A stretch of DNA of 64,000 nucleotides from an uncultured Sphingomonadaceae bacterium (GCA_947495985.1 CANMBD010000001.1:1302001-1366000), one strand, 5' to 3'; counted from the first letter of the stretch, positions 54,629 through 63,235 are shown. A program made the numbers and translations. Notes: generated from the letters alone by a model not told the origin.

Positions 54629-55065
54629 CCAATCATGATCAGGACTCTCTTGTGCGCAGGGGGTTCCGCATTTTGTTGGCGGTCTTTTATCTGCTCGCAG
54701 GGATCGCTCATATCCGCAGCCCGGAGGGTTTTCTGGCAATCACGCCTGACTGGGTGCCGTTCCCGGAACAGGTGGTCTTTCTGACAGGTGTTGCGGAAAT
54801 AACTGGAGCCATCGGTCTTCTTGTAGCGCCCAAACTCATTCCGCATATCCGCTATGCCGCCGGTATCGGGCTCGCCCTTTATGCACTTTGCGTCTATCCA
54901 GCGAACGTCAATCATGCGGTCAACAATATCGCCATTGGCGGAGAAACTGCGAGCTGGACCTATCATGGCCCGCGATTATTATTTCAACCCGTTTTCATCT
55001 GGTGGGCATTGATCGCTGGCAACGTCATCAATTGGCCGTTTCGTGCCAAATCATCCGCGCCCTGA
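54625..55065 (+). CDS. DoxX-like membrane protein, GTG start
   Basis: About 146 residues if translation begins at the GTG at 54625, which overlaps the preceding stop (GTGA); an in-frame upstream ATG at 54574 lies inside the channel gene. Four hydrophobic segments, with RILLAVFYLLAGIAHIRSPE, VFLTGVAEITGAIGLLVAPK and GIGLALYALCVYPANVNHAV matching DoxX/DoxD-type membrane proteins. Probably co-translated with the channel-like protein. Function unknown; some relatives are linked to redox or organic-acid stress. Confidence 0.82.
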   Translation: MTNHDQDSLVRRGFRILLAVFYLLAGIAHIRSPEGFLAITPDWVPFPEQVVFLTGVAEITGAIGLLVAPKLIPHIRYAAGIGLALYALCVYPANVNHAVNNIAIGGETASWTYHGPRLLFQPVFIWWALIAGNVINWPFRAKSSAP

Positions 55066-55125
55066 ACATTCCGGTCAATTTGTGCTATGATCCCACGCGG
55101 AGGGCAATTTTGGAAGGAAGGCCCA

Positions 55126-55275
55126 ATGGAACGCCATGGAGATGAAATTCTAGTTACGGAAAAGGAAGCCAGCAACAAAACCCGGCCACAAGGAGTACGA
55201 TGGGTCCTTGCTGTTTCACTATTCGCCGCACTGATCGCAATGTCCTTTGTCTGGATCATACCAGCCTTGTCATAA
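55126..55275 (+). CDS. Small single-pass membrane protein
   Basis: A 49-residue protein from ATG 55126, preceded by GGAAGGAAGG. A charged N-terminal part (HGDEILVTEKEASN) is followed by one hydrophobic helix (VRWVLAVSLFAALIAMSFVW) near the C-terminus. Short proteins of this form are common in sphingomonads. The strong ribosome site argues for a real gene. Function unknown. Confidence 0.65.
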   Translation: MERHGDEILVTEKEASNKTRPQGVRWVLAVSLFAALIAMSFVWIIPALS

Positions 55276-55370
55276 CGCTCTGGCGGGGCGGCTTAGTTCA
55301 TTGACCACGATCAATTCATCCGCTCTTGTTCCGGCCTATGATTGCCGAGCGATTGAACAGGAGAGCGACT

Positions 55371-55817
55371 ATGACCAATACCCCCGAGCCGCCTGAAACC
55401 AGAGAACGCAAAGGGCATTGTCTGTGCGGTGCGGTCCAGATTACCGCACATCAAGCCAGTACAGAAGTCGGTGCCTGTCATTGCCACATGTGCCGGCGCT
55501 GGGGTGGTGGTCCCGCCTTTGAACTCGATTGCGGTACCGATGTCACCATAACGGGCGAGGATCATATCGCGGTCTACAATTCCTCCGAGTGGGCCGAGCG
55601 GGCTTTTTGCAAAACCTGCGGCACCAATCTGTACTATCGGTTGAAAGAGCCCGGCCAATACATGATTGCCAGTGCGATATTCGACAATGAAGATGGTCTG
55701 AACTTCACCACCCAAGTCTATATCGACAGCAAGCCCGACTATTACAGTCTGGCCGAGCAGACCAGAAACCTGACCGGTGCAGAGGTTGAAGCCATGTTCG
55801 CGGCTGAAATGCCATGA
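55371..55817 (+). CDS. GFA family zinc protein (second copy)
   Basis: A 148-residue protein from ATG 55371 (MTNTPEPPET). The zinc-binding cysteine pattern is complete: GHCLCGAVQITA, GACHCHMCRRWGGG and AFCKTCGTNLYYRL. It is only distantly similar to the GFA protein at 48.6 kb. Monocistronic; substrate unknown. Confidence 0.93.
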   Translation: MTNTPEPPETRERKGHCLCGAVQITAHQASTEVGACHCHMCRRWGGGPAFELDCGTDVTITGEDHIAVYNSSEWAERAFCKTCGTNLYYRLKEPGQYMIASAIFDNEDGLNFTTQVYIDSKPDYYSLAEQTRNLTGAEVEAMFAAEMP

Positions 55818-55851
55818 CACCGGCACGGTGCAGTGCCAAGCGCTCCATCGA

Positions 55852-56526
55852 CTAGTCAACTTTTACTCGCTGCATTGTTGAGAAGGCCCCGGGGGCTGTG
55901 CCCCAAAGCCGCTTGCCGTCCAGATCAAAGCCGCGCTCAGCTTCTTGCAAAGCACTTTTAGTCAAACGTGTTTCTGAACCAATAGCGATCCGTTGGTTTC
56001 GACGTTTCGAGAAAATCGTGCACTTCGCCGGATCTACCCGGCCGCGCCATGTGACACCCTTAAGCACCCAGATTTGTTCGCAGCTGGGCTCTAGTGTCGG
56101 AACAAGCGCATCTCGGGTCAGTGATGCCAGCAGAGCCGGGTTATTGGGCGCGGCGGTATAACCTTCAGGTTCCTGCAAGCTCCACGTAATCTGCGCGACG
56201 CTGCCATCCGGCCGGCTCACCAACTGAAGCACCCTCTGACGATAGGCCTTGCGCGTATCTCCCGCTTCGCGTTTGCCGTGATCCCGCTGGTAATATAGCC
56301 ACTGTCCCTCGCCCATAGACGACAGCCTGCTGCGAAAATCAAAAATCGCATTATCGCCTTGCTCAGCAAAGCGGCCAGCCATCATCGCGGCGAGCCGTTC
56401 AGCTTGATTGTCTGATGATTGCGTATTTTGTCCATCAGCAACCGCAACAATATCTGCGGTCGGAGTGCAGCCGATAGCAAGTTGCGAGCATATCAAAGCC
56501 GCTAAAACCGAGATATCACGGTTCAC
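55852..56526 (-). CDS. CpcT/CpeT-like family lipoprotein
   Basis: A 224-residue protein with a lipoprotein signal (lipobox AIGC, Cys about 20). The mature part shows the CpcT/CpeT pattern: ERLAAMMAGRF, GQWLYYQRDHGKREAG, KAYRQRVLQLVSR, C-containing WVLKGVTWRGRVDPAKC and a closing ALQEAERGFDLDGKRLWG. The founding family members attach bilins to cyanobacterial phycobiliproteins, but non-photosynthetic homologues exist with no known function. Its start overlaps the stop of the cyclase-family gene by 4 bases. Confidence 0.8.
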   Translation of the reverse strand: MNRDISVLAALICSQLAIGCTPTADIVAVADGQNTQSSDNQAERLAAMMAGRFAEQGDNAIFDFRSRLSSMGEGQWLYYQRDHGKREAGDTRKAYRQRVLQLVSRPDGSVAQITWSLQEPEGYTAAPNNPALLASLTRDALVPTLEPSCEQIWVLKGVTWRGRVDPAKCTIFSKRRNQRIAIGSETRLTKSALQEAERGFDLDGKRLWGTAPGAFSTMQRVKVD

Positions 56527-57464
56527 CGAATAGCCACCGGATTGATCACCATCTGCACCGCGCCTTTAAAGCGTGGCTGGCCCAACACGAACAGGAACTC
56601 GGTCGCGCCGTCCTTGGCCAGCTCAGCAGTGTTGATGGTCTCCAGGATATGCACGCCATGTTTGGCCAGCAATGTCTGATGAACGACAAACGGCTTGGTC
56701 GGGTCTTCAAACGGAATTGCCTCCAGCGCTGCGGTATCCGCACCCACCATCACGACATCTAGCGACGCGAGATATTCCGCACCCTCCACGCCCAGTCCTG
56801 GCTGCTGCGTGATAAAGCCCTGCGGGTCGCTCTTACTTTTGCTCATCCAGCCGGTGTGGAACAAAACCACATCACCCTTTCCAATCGTAACACCTGCCGC
56901 CTTGGCTGCCGCTTCAATCTCTGCCCGGTTGAACGCCGTACCGGGATCGAGGACAGCCTTGCCGAATTGCTTGGTCATGTCGAGCAATATGCCGCGCGTC
57001 GCCGTCGGTAGTATCGTCTCCGTTCCAAATTTGGTCACGCCTGCGGGTGAATAAAAATCGCTACCCTTCACACCGTTATAATAATGATGGTCGATGCCAA
57101 GATGTGCAAAACCGTCAATCTGTGTCCCGATCCCGACCCAGCTGTGAATGATATCATCATGGGCAGTGACTTTATTTGCGCCCATCGAACCGCCCTGCCC
57201 ATCATTACTCTGCAGCACCGTCGCGCTATAAGATCGCGGCGGATAGGCAGGTGTCGCCGGACCAGTTACCACGCCCAAGGCATAAGTCTTGCCGGTCTTG
57301 ACCAGCTTGGCGGCGTTCACCGTAGCTTCCGGTGACAAGTTGTTCATCGCGCCTTTGGTATCTTCCGCGCCATATTTGCTAGGATACCAGCTCTTCTCTG
57401 CATCTTGTGCAATTGCCGGCATCGCAAGCGTTGCGGTCGCCAAAATCAATCCCAAAGCTCGCAT
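56523..57464 (-). CDS. Cyclase family protein (kynurenine-formamidase-like fold), exported
   Basis: A 313-residue protein with a signal peptide (LGLILATATLAMPAIAQ). The metal-binding region HSWVGIGTQIDGFAHLGIDH corresponds to the HxGTHxDxPxH motif of the cyclase family, in the variant with Gln in place of the His after GT. Periplasmic amidase, lactonase or polyketide-related hydrolase roles are all known for this fold. GGGAGAGAAT precedes the start. Part of the thioesterase-cyclase-CpcT operon. Confidence 0.88.
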   Translation of the reverse strand: MRALGLILATATLAMPAIAQDAEKSWYPSKYGAEDTKGAMNNLSPEATVNAAKLVKTGKTYALGVVTGPATPAYPPRSYSATVLQSNDGQGGSMGANKVTAHDDIIHSWVGIGTQIDGFAHLGIDHHYYNGVKGSDFYSPAGVTKFGTETILPTATRGILLDMTKQFGKAVLDPGTAFNRAEIEAAAKAAGVTIGKGDVVLFHTGWMSKSKSDPQGFITQQPGLGVEGAEYLASLDVVMVGADTAALEAIPFEDPTKPFVVHQTLLAKHGVHILETINTAELAKDGATEFLFVLGQPRFKGAVQMVINPVAIR

Positions 57465-57475
57465 ATTCTCTCTCC

Positions 57476-57928
57476 CTATTTCTTATACCCGTGGCTAAGC
57501 AACTTCACCGTTACCTTCGCATGGGCGACTGTTACATCGTCAGCGTCCTTAATCTCCATTTCCGCCAGATAGCCGGCTGAACCCTTGCGCTCCAGATCAG
57601 CTTGCAACGCCGCGATATCTTCCCCACTCAGGCTATATTCAGCAGTGACATCGCTTGCCGCCGGTTTGCGGAAGTCGACGAACATATCCTTGATGATCGG
57701 GAAAAAGCGTTTCTTGTCGAGAAAATCAATGGCCGGTGTCGCAGCCGCAGCCTCTGCCAGAACAGTAAAGGCGCCCATATACATCACCCCGACATGGTTT
57801 TCATTCCCGGCAAGAGGCATCAACATATTCACATAGCCTTTCCGCTTATCCAACGGCCGCATGCCAGTGCGTTCGACAAAGGGAACGCTGTATTTCTCTG
57901 TCTGGACGGCATCGGCATCAGTTTGCAT
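57476..57928 (-). CDS. DUF4442/PaaI-like thioesterase-fold protein
   Basis: A 150-residue hotdog-fold protein: YVNMLMPLAGNENHVGVMYM at the substrate tunnel, FTVLAEAAAATPAIDFL along the central helix and IKDMFVDFRKPAASDVTAEY in the beta-sheet. These match DUF4442/YiiD-C-type thioesterases. The usual catalytic acid is not obvious, so acyl-thioester hydrolysis is likely but unproven. AAAGGAG lies 10 bases before the start. First gene of the operon with the cyclase-family and CpcT-like genes. Confidence 0.82.
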   Translation of the reverse strand: MQTDADAVQTEKYSVPFVERTGMRPLDKRKGYVNMLMPLAGNENHVGVMYMGAFTVLAEAAAATPAIDFLDKKRFFPIIKDMFVDFRKPAASDVTAEYSLSGEDIAALQADLERKGSAGYLAEMEIKDADDVTVAHAKVTVKLLSHGYKK

Positions 57929-58082
57929 GGGTATGAACTCCTTTGTGTATCAAAGTGCCACGGCGTGCGACGGAGGGAAATACGAATTTGTGATAGGTAG
58001 TGGCCCGGGCTACTAATTCGAGATCATCTTGAGTCAGCGGCTATCGAAGTCCAATAAACTCGGGATGACTGACGCAACACCC

Positions 58083-58541
58083 CTAACGCAGATGGGATTG
58101 CAATTCACCGAGCAATTTTCGGGAATTGCTGGTTAGTCGAGTACTGTCCATACCATTGGCGCGCCCAGCTATTGAGGCCGCCGCCTTGCAAAAGCGCGCT
58201 GGCCTGCGCTGGTTGGAAAAACGATTGTAGAGACTGGTCTGATGCCTATCCAGGCCAACCTTGCCGTGCCTCTGCTCCTCGGCCTTATATGCCTGATCAA
58301 GCGCGCTTCGGTGCTTTGATAACAGACGATGATAAGCGCCTCTGACCGATTTGCGTCCCTTGCCCTGACAACTCAGCGCCGCAACATTCAATCCGGCGCG
58401 CAAATGCCACAGGGCTTCAAGCGGATCACGGTCAAGCCCGCCTCTCACATCCGGACGGTCATCCTCCCGGGCACAAGCCGACAGAACCAGAACAGTAGCG
58501 ACCAATATGGAAACCGCACGAACAGATCGAAAATCGGGCAT
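58083..58541 (-). CDS. Putative lipoprotein
   Basis: About 152 residues from ATG 58541 (MPDFRSVRAVSILV). A lipoprotein signal ends in lipobox LSAC. The mature part is basic, with LEALWHLRAGLNVAALSCQG, KGRKSVRGAYHRLLSKHRSA and KVGLDRHQTSLYNRFSNQRR. The NVAALSC segment recalls a group of small secreted sphingomonad proteins without known function. The frame is open to 58616, but the extra N-terminus is not signal-like. Confidence 0.7.
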   Translation of the reverse strand: MPDFRSVRAVSILVATVLVLSACAREDDRPDVRGGLDRDPLEALWHLRAGLNVAALSCQGKGRKSVRGAYHRLLSKHRSALDQAYKAEEQRHGKVGLDRHQTSLYNRFSNQRRPARFCKAAASIAGRANGMDSTRLTSNSRKLLGELQSHLR

Positions 58542-58865
58542 CAAAAAACCCCTCCACCGATGGTCAACTGCCCCTGAAACCCTTTTGCCGCACCGTATAA
58601 ATCGCGGCCGTCCCATTGCGACGAGCCGGTTGGATTGTGGGATTGGGCGGTCAACTGCACGCTGACAGGAGATGATCCGGTCGTTCCGGAATGCTTGTCA
58701 TGTCAATGGATGCTTTGTCCGGAAAGCGGACGTTTCATTTTGCCTTTTTTGGGCTTTTAGAATTACGGATATAGATGTCACAAATCGACTGATGAGAATA
58801 GCTTTCAAAAGTTTCTCAAGTCTGTGTTTCGCGGACCAACTCAAGCTCACGGACTCTCAGCGCTT
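58542..58865. other. Intergenic region between the lipoprotein gene and the PadR-partner gene
   Basis: About 320 bases with no gene I can support. GTCCG-GAAAG-CGGAC near 58725 can form a small hairpin and a T-rich stretch follows (plus-strand sense), but no plus-strand gene ends just before it. A short open frame at 58672-58869 on the plus strand looks spurious. Confidence 0.4.
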
Positions 58866-59975
58866 TTAAGCACCCACTGCAGATATTTTTCTTACTTTAA
58901 ATTGCGAGTCATTATTCTCGGTTCCGCCTAGGTTCTTTGGTTCCTTTGTTGCACTCAACTCGTGCTTGGTACGCACCAAAGTTAAACTAAGGAAATATCC
59001 GATTATTGCGCTGGAGCCATAGCCAACAAGCGGAGTTGGATATGCTCCCATGGCCGCGGCAGCAATCAATGCAAACCAGCAGGACGTAAAAACATAGTGT
59101 CCGGTTGTCCGTTCAGTTTTTGAAAGAAATAGTATCGGGCTTATAATCAACAAGCATCCAAACCAGAGAGCCAGTCCAACCGCCAAATTGATCTCAAAAG
59201 CCGTCCAGATTATGTGATCTACATAAGGAACTGCTGTTAAATTGTCGGGCAACAACAGGGTTGCAGCAAACGTCATGGTACAAATAACTGCTGCGCCGGC
59301 GGTCCACTTGCTCGCACGCATCCAACCAACAACTAGGATGGCTAAACACAGCATTCCGGCCATCGCCCTGTCAGGCTGTGCTGCCATTGCCAGTGCAGCA
59401 ACTATAACAGCCAATGTTGTCCAGGGATTTTGAACTCTGGCAAAGCTTATTGCAACCAGCGGCAACAATATGGAGCTTGTTTGGACAAAAAATGGTCCGA
59501 TCAAGATCCAACGTCGTGCATCTGCAATCGCATATCCAAAAACAGCTGTGGCAAACAAAATTAAAGAGCAGACAACAGTCAATATCGTCAAAAAGCTCTC
59601 GGTTGTTCGTAGTGAGAATCTGATCGCAAACGCCAATAGCAGTCCTATGATCATAGCTCCACCGTTCACCAGAATCATTGTATTGGGAGCGCCGGCAAGA
59701 TTAAGATATGCCAAGCCAATCATGCATGCGATTAATCCTGATACTGTTGATAAGATTGCAAATCTGTCTTTCATTGTGCTTTCCCAATATTTGTACGTTA
59801 AACTACCTTGTTCCAGGCGAAACCTGCAGCATGCCAGCAGACATCCCATCGCGAAGTGAAAGGCAGTGAATGGCGACTTAATGTTGGCAATCTCAGCTTG
59901 CATAGCGCGACCCCAGTCCCTGCGATGGTTCGGTACAAGGAATTGAATCAAGGACTGTAAAAGCGATAATATCAT
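58866..59975 (-). CDS. PadR-linked multi-spanning membrane protein
   Basis: About 369 residues from ATG 59975, whose ATGA overlaps the PadR stop. The cytoplasmic N-terminal part reads VPNHRRDWGRAMQAEIANI, a pattern seen in membrane proteins encoded directly after PadR regulators. It then has roughly ten hydrophobic helices (for example FAILSTVSGLIACMIGLAYL and MILVNGGAMIIGLLLAFAIR). The composition looks AT-richer than its neighbours. Probably the target controlled by the adjacent PadR repressor; substrate or signal unknown. Confidence 0.8.
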   Translation of the reverse strand: MILSLLQSLIQFLVPNHRRDWGRAMQAEIANIKSPFTAFHFAMGCLLACCRFRLEQGSLTYKYWESTMKDRFAILSTVSGLIACMIGLAYLNLAGAPNTMILVNGGAMIIGLLLAFAIRFSLRTTESFLTILTVVCSLILFATAVFGYAIADARRWILIGPFFVQTSSILLPLVAISFARVQNPWTTLAVIVAALAMAAQPDRAMAGMLCLAILVVGWMRASKWTAGAAVICTMTFAATLLLPDNLTAVPYVDHIIWTAFEINLAVGLALWFGCLLIISPILFLSKTERTTGHYVFTSCWFALIAAAAMGAYPTPLVGYGSSAIIGYFLSLTLVRTKHELSATKEPKNLGGTENNDSQFKVRKISAVGA

Positions 59976-60280
59976 GTGGACTTCGGGCTTAGTTTTTGAG
60001 TTGAGGTTGAATGGCAATCATCGACCAGTTTGGCGGTAAAAGTCCGTCCGGCTTGGGTCAGGCAGTAAATGTGGCGTGGTGGTCGCCCCTCAACGCCAGT
60101 CTTTTCCCATTCCGAAGTAAGGAGGCCTTGATCTTCCAATCTGGCCAACATGGGGTAAAGCGTGCCGGGCTTGATTCCAGCGATCTTCATTATCTCATAT
60201 CCATGCGTACCTCGTGCGGAATCGAAAAGTGCCGTCAAGGTCAGTTGCGTTGCTTTCGAAAGTGATCTGGTTTTTCGCAT
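59972..60280 (-). CDS. PadR family transcriptional regulator
   Basis: A 102-residue winged-helix protein: LTLTALFDSARGTHGYEIMK, then IKPGTLYPMLARLEDQGLLT and the wing GRPPRHIYCLTQAGRTFTAK, all characteristic of PadR. It is short and lacks the long C-terminal dimerisation helix of the larger class, like the small (class s2-type) members. A nearly perfect 34-base palindrome starts 2 bases upstream of its start codon, so autorepression of the padR-membrane-protein operon is very likely. Confidence 0.93.
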   Translation of the reverse strand: MRKTRSLSKATQLTLTALFDSARGTHGYEIMKIAGIKPGTLYPMLARLEDQGLLTSEWEKTGVEGRPPRHIYCLTQAGRTFTAKLVDDCHSTSTQKLSPKST

Positions 60281-60281
60281 A

Positions 60282-60315
60282 TGACATTATATCGATATAT
60301 ATCGATTTAATGTCA
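60282..60315. promoter_or_regulatory. 34-base palindromic PadR operator candidate
   Basis: Left arm TGACATTATATCGATAT (60282-60298) and right arm ATATCGATTTAATGTCA (60299-60315) are reverse complements with one mismatch per 17. It lies 2-35 bases upstream of the padR start, over the promoter/ribosome-binding region. PadR proteins typically bind ATGT-N-ACAT-type palindromes; the outer TGACATTA/TAATGTCA arms fit that idea. Confidence 0.75.
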
Positions 60316-60477
60316 AGCGCGCCTTAAAATGTCAGTTTCAGGAGGAATGGCAAGGTCCCCATTTGCGCCCATAGCAGACGCTGGATGGACCTTCGTCATT
60401 TGGTGGTATTGCCGAAACTTGATGTAGCTGGTGATTTGTTGCAATATCGTCTGACGTTTCCATGAGGAGGGAATGTC

Positions 60478-61260
60478 ATGAGCACCGCCAATCAAGCTCA
60501 AATCGCGCCGGCAACAGTCGCAAGTAACCTTACGGTAAGTGACCTGCGCGCTGCACTTGCTGCGGGCTGGGGCGATTTCAGAGCCTATCCTGTATTCGGA
60601 CTTTTTTTCGCAGCAATCTATGTGGCTGCGGGAATGTTTCTCTATTTTGCACTTTTTGAACGGGGCGAGATTGCCTGGCTGGTTCCGCTTGCCGCCGGGT
60701 TCCCGCTGCTCGCACCTTTTGTGGCTGTCGGACTTTATGAAGTAAGCCGCCGCCGTGAAGCTGGCACACCAATGAGCTGGCGCGCTGTCCTCGGAGCGCT
60801 CAGAGGGCGCGGCGATGAGCAAATATTGAGTATGGGCGTTATCCTGTTTGTGGCGTTCGCTTTCTGGTTAATGGTCGCACACGGTATTTTTGCCATTTTC
60901 TTGGCAGAATCCGGTATCGGATCAGAGTCGCTTGAGCTGTTTCGGACAACAGCAGGCGTTGCAATGCTGGTGGTCGGCAGTATCGTTGGCGCGCTGATGG
61001 CGCTGGCCTTTTACGCGATTACGGTCGTCAGCCTGCCGATGTTGGTCGATCGTGAAGTTGACTTTATCACCGCAATCATCGTGAGTCTGGCGACGGTAAG
61101 ATCAAACAAGCTGGTTATGCTGATCTGGGCTGCCCTGATCGCAGTTGCCTTGTTTGTGGCCATGCTCCCGCTTTTTCTGGGACTGTTTGTGGTGCTCCCT
61201 GTTCTGGGACATGCCACCTGGCACCTGTACCGCCGTTCGGTGAACCAGCCGGTTACATAA
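60478..61260 (+). CDS. DUF2189 family membrane protein
   Basis: A 260-residue protein with a strong start signal (GAGGAGGGAATGTC before the ATG). After the cytoplasmic start LRAALAAGWGDFRAYPVFGL come about six helices, with FAAIYVAAGMFLYFALFERG, LVPLAAGFPLLAPFVAVGLY and later AFYAITVVSLPMLVDREVDF typical of DUF2189 (related to cytochrome-c-oxidase-adjacent integral membrane proteins). Function unknown. It faces the ppk2 gene. Confidence 0.92.
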   Translation: MSTANQAQIAPATVASNLTVSDLRAALAAGWGDFRAYPVFGLFFAAIYVAAGMFLYFALFERGEIAWLVPLAAGFPLLAPFVAVGLYEVSRRREAGTPMSWRAVLGALRGRGDEQILSMGVILFVAFAFWLMVAHGIFAIFLAESGIGSESLELFRTTAGVAMLVVGSIVGALMALAFYAITVVSLPMLVDREVDFITAIIVSLATVRSNKLVMLIWAALIAVALFVAMLPLFLGLFVVLPVLGHATWHLYRRSVNQPVT

Positions 61261-61267
61261 GCTACCG

Positions 61268-61298
61268 AAACCCGGAATAGCGGGCGTTATTCCGGTTT
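61268..61298. terminator. Hairpin between the convergent DUF2189 and ppk2 genes
   Basis: AAACCCGGAATA and TATTCCGGTTT pair with a single bulged C around the loop GCGGGCGT. It overlaps the ppk2 stop codon at 61287 and lies 8 bases after the DUF2189 stop. No T tract is seen on either strand, so it may only slow or stabilise transcript ends. Confidence 0.35.
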
Positions 61299-62075
61299 AT
61301 ACCCAAACGCTTCTTCCGCGAGCTTCACCAGTTCCGGGTCCGCTTCCGGCAAATCGTCCGGCAAGGCTGCCTCCAGTGTTTCGGCGACATAGGTCATCGC
61401 GGCAATCCGCGCGGCTTTCTTGTCATTGCCATCGATCACTTTCCACGGTGCCCAGCGCGTGTCGGTTTGTTTGAACATGTCCTCCATCGCATCGAGATAA
61501 TCCGCCCGTTTGGACCGGTTACGAAAATCATCTCTGGTGATCTTCCAACGCTTGTCCGGCGTGTTCAGACGATCGGCAAAGCGGCGGTCCTGCTGTTTCT
61601 GGGTGACGTGAAAAAACAGTTTAATCAGGTTGGTGCCGCCATCAATTTGCTGCGCTTCAAATTCGTTGATTTCGTCATAGCCGCGCTTCCAGTCGGCTTT
61701 GCTACAAAAGCCTTCAACCCGTTCGACCAGAACACGGCCATACCAGCTGCGGTCGAACACTGCGATCTCTCTGCTGCCCGGCAGACGTTTCCAAAAGCGC
61801 CAAAGGAAATGGCGATCCTGCTCCTCCCTGGTTGGTGCTCCGATGGGATAGACCTCAAAATAGCGCGGATCCCATTCGGCGGTCATCCGTCTTATGCAAC
61901 CGCCCTTCCCGGCCGCATCCCAGCCTTCGAAAACCAGAATCGTCCGGTTGCCATGAATGATATGCTCAAAATGAACATGAGCCAGACGCTCCTGCAATTC
62001 TTTCAGTGTATCGGAATAATCACCGTCAAAATCCTTGCCATCTTCATAGTCTGACAGTTTGATATGTTTGCTCAT
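61287..62075 (-). CDS. ppk2: Polyphosphate kinase 2 family protein
   Basis: A 262-residue enzyme that moves phosphate between polyphosphate and nucleotides. Walker A is FEGWDAAGKGGCIRRM (about 49-64), the lid region contains YPIGAPTREEQDRHFLWRFW, and Walker B is AVFDRSWYGRVLVERVEGF. The single-domain length and sequence suggest a class I type (NDP to NTP), but class cannot be fixed by eye. Cytoplasmic, usually for phosphate or energy storage and stress. Confidence 0.94.
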   Translation of the reverse strand: MSKHIKLSDYEDGKDFDGDYSDTLKELQERLAHVHFEHIIHGNRTILVFEGWDAAGKGGCIRRMTAEWDPRYFEVYPIGAPTREEQDRHFLWRFWKRLPGSREIAVFDRSWYGRVLVERVEGFCSKADWKRGYDEINEFEAQQIDGGTNLIKLFFHVTQKQQDRRFADRLNTPDKRWKITRDDFRNRSKRADYLDAMEDMFKQTDTRWAPWKVIDGNDKKAARIAAMTYVAETLEAALPDDLPEADPELVKLAEEAFGYKPE

Positions 62076-62190
62076 GGATCACCTCGATAATCTCGCGACT
62101 GCCCGATATGTGCAGCGCATAGCCGCACAACTCAGAATGGCGACATACTATAGACCCGGAAAAAGAACCAACCTGTTAACCCTGTTTGGA

Positions 62191-63168
62191 TCAATCAGCC
62201 TTTACCGGCGCCTCGACTGCATTGGTGTCGGCGCTGGCATAGCGAATATCCCAGTCATCCAGAGCCCGTTGACGATCTTCCACGCGGCGAATGGCCAGAT
62301 CAATCTCGATTTTGCCACCGGGCAATTGACCGGCCTCCGCATAAAGGTTCAAAGCTTTTTCCAACGCACCCTCTTTTTCAGCGCACAGGCCGCGATTAAA
62401 GGCGATTGATCGATGCGACGTGCTGTTTGCTGCGACTTGATCCCACATGCGACAGGCTTCCTGCTCATCGGTTTTGGTCATCTTCACCGCCGCTTTGAAA
62501 AATTTGGCAGTGGCCTTGTCCATACCCTTGCGGCTCTCAAATACGCGGATATTTTCGCGCTTTTCTATCGGAGCCAGATCACGGCGCACTGCATGGGCGG
62601 CGCTACTAATCATACCGCTTATAATGCCTTCACTGCTGGAGAAACTCTCTTTGCGGCCGCAAACAGTCTGTTCATTGCCATCAGATTTACGATCGGCGTA
62701 AATGGTCTGGCCATCGCTGAAGCGGGACATGCGGATCTCTACCTGAAAATCGATAACGCGTTTAAGGCAGGGTACTTTTATGCTTTTGCGCTTTTCGCAT
62801 TTGCCCTTGTCATCCCTCTCGATACAGCGTTCCCGATATTCACGTGTCTCATATTCTTCGATTCCTGCTGTTGCCGTTCCCGACAATGTTGCTTCCGGGT
62901 CGATCGCCGAACGCCCCGCCATGATTTTAAAATATGGCGCACCGTCAATTTCGACGTCGCTGAGCTTGTCCTCTATGGCAAAAGCCAGCGCGGTGCCATC
63001 GCTGCCGCCAAAGCGGTCAATTGCGATGGATTTTATTGAGGCAATATTGGGAGCACGCGCTGGATAAAGGCCGTCAATGCGCAAAGTTTCCGCTTGTGCT
63101 GTAGCGGTCAGACATAGCCCTGCCACGCCGACTGCAACCATTTTGCTGATAACCAGAATTCGCATCAT
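62191..63168 (-). CDS. Secreted protein of unknown function (possible CsgG-like N-terminal domain)
   Basis: A 325-residue protein with a signal peptide (VAVGVAGLCLTATAQA). The first half, with IKSIAIDRFGGSDGTALAFA and PYFKIMAGRSAIDPEATL, has the alternating character of CsgG/LpoB-like domains. A Cys/Lys/Glu-rich middle (RERCIERDDKGKCEKRKS) and a helical C-terminal half (FFKAAVKMTKTDEQEACRMW, GLCAEKEGALEKALNLYAEA) that looks like tetratricopeptide repeats follow. AGGGGG precedes the start. Probably periplasmic; no firm function. Confidence 0.72.
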   Translation of the reverse strand: MMRILVISKMVAVGVAGLCLTATAQAETLRIDGLYPARAPNIASIKSIAIDRFGGSDGTALAFAIEDKLSDVEIDGAPYFKIMAGRSAIDPEATLSGTATAGIEEYETREYRERCIERDDKGKCEKRKSIKVPCLKRVIDFQVEIRMSRFSDGQTIYADRKSDGNEQTVCGRKESFSSSEGIISGMISSAAHAVRRDLAPIEKRENIRVFESRKGMDKATAKFFKAAVKMTKTDEQEACRMWDQVAANSTSHRSIAFNRGLCAEKEGALEKALNLYAEAGQLPGGKIEIDLAIRRVEDRQRALDDWDIRYASADTNAVEAPVKAD

Positions 63169-63235
63169 TTTACCCCCTATAAGTCATTCATAATGCGGAT
63201 TTATCCCAGCATAGGTGAACGGACAATTACGAGAT

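Noticed and set aside
58672-58869. 65-residue plus-strand frame in the intergenic region
   Set aside because: No Shine-Dalgarno and a low-complexity-looking product; resembles translated repeat-like spacer sequence seen in alphaproteobacteria.
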